Origin: Burkholderiales bacterium
Lineage (GTDB): Bacteria; Pseudomonadota; Gammaproteobacteria; Burkholderiales; JACMKV01
Assembly (NCBI GenBank): GCA_014379915.1
Contig: JACMKV010000450.1
Location: 1-19,354 of the forward strand
DNA: 19,354 bases
Direction of reading: 5' to 3'
In this document: positions 15,050-19,354 of the stretch, piece after piece
Layout of the letters: each line of letters starts with the position of its first letter
Position numbering within the stretch: position 1 is the stretch's first letter
Translations under genes and position numbers: made by a program
The notes under the pieces: generated by a model
Databases searched by the model: none
Seen by the model: only the letters and a program-made list of their open reading frames with translations
What the model was told of the DNA's origin: nothing

Positions 15050-18000
15050 ATGCCTAACAGCCACGTTGATGCGCGAGCGATAGCGCCGGGACCCTATTGG
15101 CGTCTACCGCTGAGTATGATGGGCGCGGCGCTGGCACTGGTTTCGCTGTTCGTCGTTTACACCGGCGCCTCGACTCCCGGCATTCAGTCATGGATGCCTG
15201 CGGCGCTCGCTGCGCTGTTGTGGACGCTCGCCTTGGGCGAGCGCTGGTCCCCGCTGGTGGCGCCGATCGCGACCGCGATCGTCATCGCTTTGTTCAGCGC
15301 GTCCGTTATTCCGGAAGCAAAGCTCTGGCAGGTTCCTGCGTCGTGGGCGGACTTGACGGTGTTGACTCCGCAGGGTGCGACGCTAGCCAGTCTGCTGTAC
15401 CTGAGCGTGGCGCTGTGGTGTTTGGCGCGCTTCGGGCGACCGCTGTCGCTGATCGCCAATCTCGCGTTGCTTGCCGCGCCCTATCTTTTCAACCTGCTGC
15501 TGGCATTGGCTGCGTCGAGCATGGCGCTCGCGCTGGGCGGCACGGTGCTCGGCGTCGATTTGCCGGCTGCGGCTGCCTCGGGTTTCGGACGCACGCTGAT
15601 ACTCTTTACGTTCAACGAAGCGCTGTTGCTCGGCCTGGGCTTGTTGATGGACCGGCGGCTGGCGCCATCGTGGCGATTGCATCTCCTGGTGCTCGGAAGC
15701 TCGGCTTTCGCGGCTTTCACGCCGCTGATCGCCGATCTGGGTTCCACGGAAATGGTTTCGCGCTTGCCGGTGGTTACGCGCGTGGGAACGATGGTCCTCA
15801 CCGGAGCGCTGGGCCAGGCCGGCTTGTGGGCGCAGGTGTTTTTCGTAACCGGCATGCTGCTCGACGCGCTGCGCGGACGCCGCCCCATCCTGACGGCCGG
15901 CTACGCACACTGGTACGCCGGACTGACGCGCGGTGCAGTATACGGCGGCCTGTTCGTGCTGCTCATCCAGCTGGGCGCCCTGGTCTGGAGTTCCTCTGTC
16001 GTCGTCGACTGGCTGCGCGCTCATCCTGCGCTTGGCGGGGCGCTTTTCGGCGTCCTGCTGTTTCCATTGGCCAAAACCATCCTCGAAAGTTTCGACGGCA
16101 GCGAGCCGTTCTTCGCGCGCTTTACGAAAGCTATACGCGAGCCGACCAACTATGCGCGCGGCCTCATCGCGGGCTTGGGACTCGGGCTGGTCCTGTCGCA
16201 GGGTTTGCCGATGCTGTCTGGCGGTCTGCGCTTCGCGCTTGGTTTTGCAATCGGCGCGGCTGCGTATGCCGGAGCCGACGCACTGCGGGACTTGAAATCC
16301 GTGCTCGGCCATCAACGCCAGCGCATGCAGTCGTGGCGCGTGTATGGGTTAGGCACGTTGCTCGGCGGATTCGTCGGCGGCGCGCTCGCCTGGTACTTCG
16401 ATGCCGCCCAATTGCGGGCCGTCACCGAAAAATTTGTGACCTACGCGACACTATATTTTCCCACGGGCGGAAAGGCGACCACGGACTATGTGGTCTATCC
16501 GCTATTCAGCAAGTGGGGCGCGATCGATTTGGGCAGCGTTTCCGGCGGTGTCAAATTGCTGTATGCGGAATCGCTGTCGGGTGTGATCAACTGGTCGCTG
16601 GCGGCGCCTTTATTCAGCATCAATCTGATTGCGCTCACGGCGCTGTTCAAGCGCAGCTTGGACCCGCTCAAAGAGCTATTCAGCGCGGCCGGATTCGCCG
16701 TTCTGGTCGAACAGGCTGTGCGCGTGCTGCGCTGGGGCCTGTGGATGGCGCCGATCATCTACACCTTCCTGCGCCTGGCCGGCGACCCGAGCTGGTACAA
16801 CCAGGATGGCGCGGTGCGCAGCGCGCTGGCGAGCGTGCAATCGGCGCTGCTGTCGCCGGACGATTTCCGCGCCTGGAGTCTCACGGTGTTTCTCGGGCTG
16901 CTCGCCTACGACTGGCTGCGCGTGCTGATCTGGTTCGACCATATGGGACTGCGCGTGGCCACGCTGGTCAATCTTTCCTTCGTCGGGGGCGACGCGCTGG
17001 ATGAAAAGGCTTCGCGCTTTCTGGGCCACTCTGCGCGCACTCGCTGCATGCCGGAAGCAATACGCCGTTTTTTTACCTGGGCGCCGCTGCTGATTCCCTT
17101 CTACATCCCGCGCGGCGGGGAATGGGATTACGTCTGGGACCGTGCGGCGTCTTTGCAAGCCGCTCCGCAATCCCTGCTGCCGGCGGTGGCGTCGCTGCTG
17201 CTGGTTTATCAGTTGGCCGCGGCTGGTTCGATTCTGGTGGTGGCGGCGGTGTGGCTACTACGCCGGCGCGGCAAGGAATCAGCGCCGCCACGAGCCGCGC
17301 TAAGCCCCTATTTCACGCTCGCCAATGGGCAATACACCGCCGAATACGGCTGGGATGGCCGCGGCTTCAGCCACGTGACGAGCAACGTGCGCCCGGGTTT
17401 CGAGATGGATTTGACGCGCCGGCCCGACGATCCTTTGCAGTTGCGCGGCAAGTTTTTTTATCTGCGCGAGCTCGACAGCGAAGACAAGCCCATCGATGAG
17501 CCATGGTCGCTCGGCTCCGAGCCGGTACAGAAGCGCGGCCCCGACTATTCGGTCACGAAACCCTCGCCGGACGCCTTGCATATCGTCAACAGCCACGGCG
17601 GGATTCGCGCGGAAGCTAGTGTCAGTCTGGATCCTCGCGATCCCGTGGAGAATTGGCGCGTCACCCTGACTAACCGCGAGCAGCGTGCCCGCATCGTCGA
17701 GCTGACGAGCTACCAGGAACTGGCGGTTGGGCCGGTCGATGCTTACCGCCGCTCGCCCTTTTTTGCGGCCATGCACGTTGGCACCCGCTTCGTCGCGCCG
17801 CTGAATGCCATCATCGCCCGCAACCGGCTGATGCGGAACAACGCAAAAGATCCGGCGCTGCAGCGCATGTGCCGCGAAGTCGGTTTTCATGCGGTGCGCG
17901 TGGATGAAACCGTGCGGCTGATTGGTTACGAGGACTCGCGCGCGCATTTCATCGGCTTAGGCACCCTGCGGCGACCCGCCGTTTTCGCCGGCCAAACGCT

Positions 18001-19354
18001 GCGCGATCCCGCTGATGAAGGCATGCTCTACACCTTCGATCCGGCGGCAAGTCTGAGGCTCAAGGTGGCGCTGCCAGCCGGTGCGGCCGTCGAGATCGCT
18101 TTCGTTGACGGCTACGCCCAGGACGAGCATCAGGCAGCCGCCTTGATCGCGCGCCACCTTGATGTCGGCGAGCCCAGCGAGGCTGTGTTGAAAGCGAGCT
18201 TCGCGCGCACGCGCAGCTTGCGCCCAGCGCCCAAGCTTACGACGGGCGGCGGTGATTTCTCCGCGGACGGACGCGAACTGTCGGCGCCGTGCGATGTGCA
18301 GCGCCCGTGGGCGCATCTTGTCGCCAATTCGCTCGGGCACGGCTTCGTCGCGAGCAGCGAAGGCGAAATCTTTTCGTTCGCCGGCAATGCGCAGCAGAAC
18401 GCGCTTTCGCCTTTCAGTCTCGACAGCGTGCCGGCACAGCTTCCAGGGCAGGCGATTTATGTTTTCGATCCGAAAACAGGAATCGCCGACACCGCGGGCT
18501 TCGCGCCTTACCGGCGGCACGAGGCCAAGCATGAAGTCTTGTTCGGGCTCGGCTATGCGCGTTACCGCAAAGAGACCGCCGGACTCGAGATCGATCTGAC
18601 CGCTTTCGTGCCGCCGGATCGCCCCATCGAAATCAAATTGCTGCGGATTCACAATCGCGGCAACGCGGCGCGGCGCTTGCGAATCGTCCCTTATGTGGAA
18701 ATGGTGCTGGCGGAAGTGCCGGTCGATAGCCGCGGTCGCGTGCGCGCGTGGGCGGATGCGATACCCGGCGCGCTTTATTTCGAAAATGCCGGCAACGATT
18801 TTCGCAAGGGCGTCGCCTTCGTCGCCACCAATCTTGTCTGTCAGGCACAGGAAAGCATGCGAGCGCGCTTCATCGGTGGCGACGGGCGCGATCTATCCAG
18901 GCCTTTCATGGTCGAGTGGGGTCACGCCGATGCTATGCAGATCGATGATGGCCGCCGCATCGCGAGCTTCGTCGCCGATTTGGAGATTCCGGCGGGAGAA
19001 AAAACCACAGTGGTCGTAGCGCTGGGACAGGCGGCGGACCAGGCGCAGGCAAATCAGCTCGCGCGCGCCTACCTGGAACCGCACGCGGCTGAACGGGCGT
19101 TGGAAGAAACCCAAGCGTGGTGGCGCGAGACGCTGTCGGTTTTGCGTGTCGAAACCAACCAGCCGGCGTTCGATCGGCTGGTGAATGACTGGCTGCCTTA
19201 TCAGCTGCTGTGTTCCCGCTTGTGGGGGCGCACGGGACCGAGCCAGCGCAGCGGCGCTTACGGGTTCCGCGATCAATTGCAGGACGTGCTGCCGCTGACG
19301 TTGCTGAAGCCCGAGTGGGTGCGCAGCCAGATCGTGCTGCACGCTGCGCAGCAG
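15050..19354 (+). CDS. Polytopic membrane protein with NdvB/Cgs-type GH94 modules (partial)
   Basis: The frame opens at ATG 15050 (an in-frame stop is at 15029-15031) and runs to the window edge: 1435 residues so far, with the 3' end missing. Residues 20-750 hold about 15 hydrophobic helices and no GT2/GT84 motif (no DxD/QxxRW set). The last helix ends in RRRGKE, so the following part probably faces the cytoplasm. From about 753 come GH94-type modules as in cyclic beta-1,2-glucan synthase: PYFTLANGQYTAEYGWDGRGFSH, YEDSRAHFIGLG, then RPWAHLVANSLGHGF, SFAGNAQQNALSPFS, GYARYRKETAG and YGFRDQLQD (1404-1412). The catalytic acid region lies beyond the window. In Cgs the GH94 part controls chain length by phosphorolysis. 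The position 78 bp after opgH suggests it processes the OpgH product. No strong ribosome site is seen. An antisense or shifted frame is excluded because only this frame matches the family. Confidence 0.82.
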   Translation, partial: MPNSHVDARAIAPGPYWRLPLSMMGAALALVSLFVVYTGASTPGIQSWMPAALAALLWTLALGERWSPLVAPIATAIVIALFSASVIPEAKLWQVPASWADLTVLTPQGATLASLLYLSVALWCLARFGRPLSLIANLALLAAPYLFNLLLALAASSMALALGGTVLGVDLPAAAASGFGRTLILFTFNEALLLGLGLLMDRRLAPSWRLHLLVLGSSAFAAFTPLIADLGSTEMVSRLPVVTRVGTMVLTGALGQAGLWAQVFFVTGMLLDALRGRRPILTAGYAHWYAGLTRGAVYGGLFVLLIQLGALVWSSSVVVDWLRAHPALGGALFGVLLFPLAKTILESFDGSEPFFARFTKAIREPTNYARGLIAGLGLGLVLSQGLPMLSGGLRFALGFAIGAAAYAGADALRDLKSVLGHQRQRMQSWRVYGLGTLLGGFVGGALAWYFDAAQLRAVTEKFVTYATLYFPTGGKATTDYVVYPLFSKWGAIDLGSVSGGVKLLYAESLSGVINWSLAAPLFSINLIALTALFKRSLDPLKELFSAAGFAVLVEQAVRVLRWGLWMAPIIYTFLRLAGDPSWYNQDGAVRSALASVQSALLSPDDFRAWSLTVFLGLLAYDWLRVLIWFDHMGLRVATLVNLSFVGGDALDEKASRFLGHSARTRCMPEAIRRFFTWAPLLIPFYIPRGGEWDYVWDRAASLQAAPQSLLPAVASLLLVYQLAAAGSILVVAAVWLLRRRGKESAPPRAALSPYFTLANGQYTAEYGWDGRGFSHVTSNVRPGFEMDLTRRPDDPLQLRGKFFYLRELDSEDKPIDEPWSLGSEPVQKRGPDYSVTKPSPDALHIVNSHGGIRAEASVSLDPRDPVENWRVTLTNREQRARIVELTSYQELAVGPVDAYRRSPFFAAMHVGTRFVAPLNAIIARNRLMRNNAKDPALQRMCREVGFHAVRVDETVRLIGYEDSRAHFIGLGTLRRPAVFAGQTLRDPADEGMLYTFDPAASLRLKVALPAGAAVEIAFVDGYAQDEHQAAALIARHLDVGEPSEAVLKASFARTRSLRPAPKLTTGGGDFSADGRELSAPCDVQRPWAHLVANSLGHGFVASSEGEIFSFAGNAQQNALSPFSLDSVPAQLPGQAIYVFDPKTGIADTAGFAPYRRHEAKHEVLFGLGYARYRKETAGLEIDLTAFVPPDRPIEIKLLRIHNRGNAARRLRIVPYVEMVLAEVPVDSRGRVRAWADAIPGALYFENAGNDFRKGVAFVATNLVCQAQESMRARFIGGDGRDLSRPFMVEWGHADAMQIDDGRRIASFVADLEIPAGEKTTVVVALGQAADQAQANQLARAYLEPHAAERALEETQAWWRETLSVLRVETNQPAFDRLVNDWLPYQLLCSRLWGRTGPSQRSGAYGFRDQLQDVLPLTLLKPEWVRSQIVLHAAQQ

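Noticed and set aside
15097..17004. Plus-strand frame of 635 codons overlapping the GH94 gene
   Set aside because: It is a shifted frame rich in Arg, Ala and Gly with no helices. The frame from 15050 gives membrane helices and then GH94 motifs without interruption to the window end.
1..19354. CRISPR array or rRNA
   Set aside because: No regularly spaced repeats of 24-40 bp with unique spacers and no rRNA-like stretches were seen on either strand.

Overview
The window is high-GC proteobacterial DNA, most likely from a betaproteobacterium or a close relative. This is an inference from the E. coli-like Uup, OpgG and OpgH proteins, strong GC-ending codon bias, a tRNA with an encoded CCA end, and GC-rich palindromic repeats of the kind that translate as 'PSPLPGGEG'. 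No species can be named from the sequence alone.

Left part (1-4031). Three genes lie on the minus strand, in transcription order: an exported class I methyltransferase-like protein (2916-3854), a membrane-anchored PrxQ/Bcp-type peroxiredoxin 10 bp later (2369-2905), and, after an inverted pair of palindromic repeats, the ABC-F ATPase Uup (238-2163). The first 237 bases hold at most the tail of a gene that enters from outside the window.

Middle part (4032-10880). A plus-strand tRNA-Arg(CCU) is followed after 49 bp by a defence cassette: a type III-like adenine methyltransferase (Mod, 4157-7018), a HicB antitoxin (7054-7293), a HicA toxin (from 7302) and a type III-like restriction helicase/endonuclease (Res, to 10640). 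Three things are unusual. HicBA sits between the mod and res genes. The hicA stop codon is missing, so HicA reads in frame into Res at a 7-bp tandem duplication. Mod carries two in-frame palindromic repeat insertions. About 240 bp without a convincing gene follow, containing a consensus TATAAT ahead of opgG.

Right part (10881-19354). opgG and opgH overlap by 28 bp and encode the periplasmic glucan (OPG) machinery: OpgH polymerises and exports the beta-1,2-glucan backbone, and OpgG processes it in the periplasm. After 78 bp comes a very large open gene (15050 to the window end, at least 1435 residues) that combines a polytopic membrane region with cyclic-beta-glucan-synthase (NdvB/Cgs)-type GH94 modules but lacks a visible glycosyltransferase domain. 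My working idea is that OpgH supplies the polymerase and this protein supplies the GH94 length-control or cyclisation activity, so the locus would act as a split NdvB.
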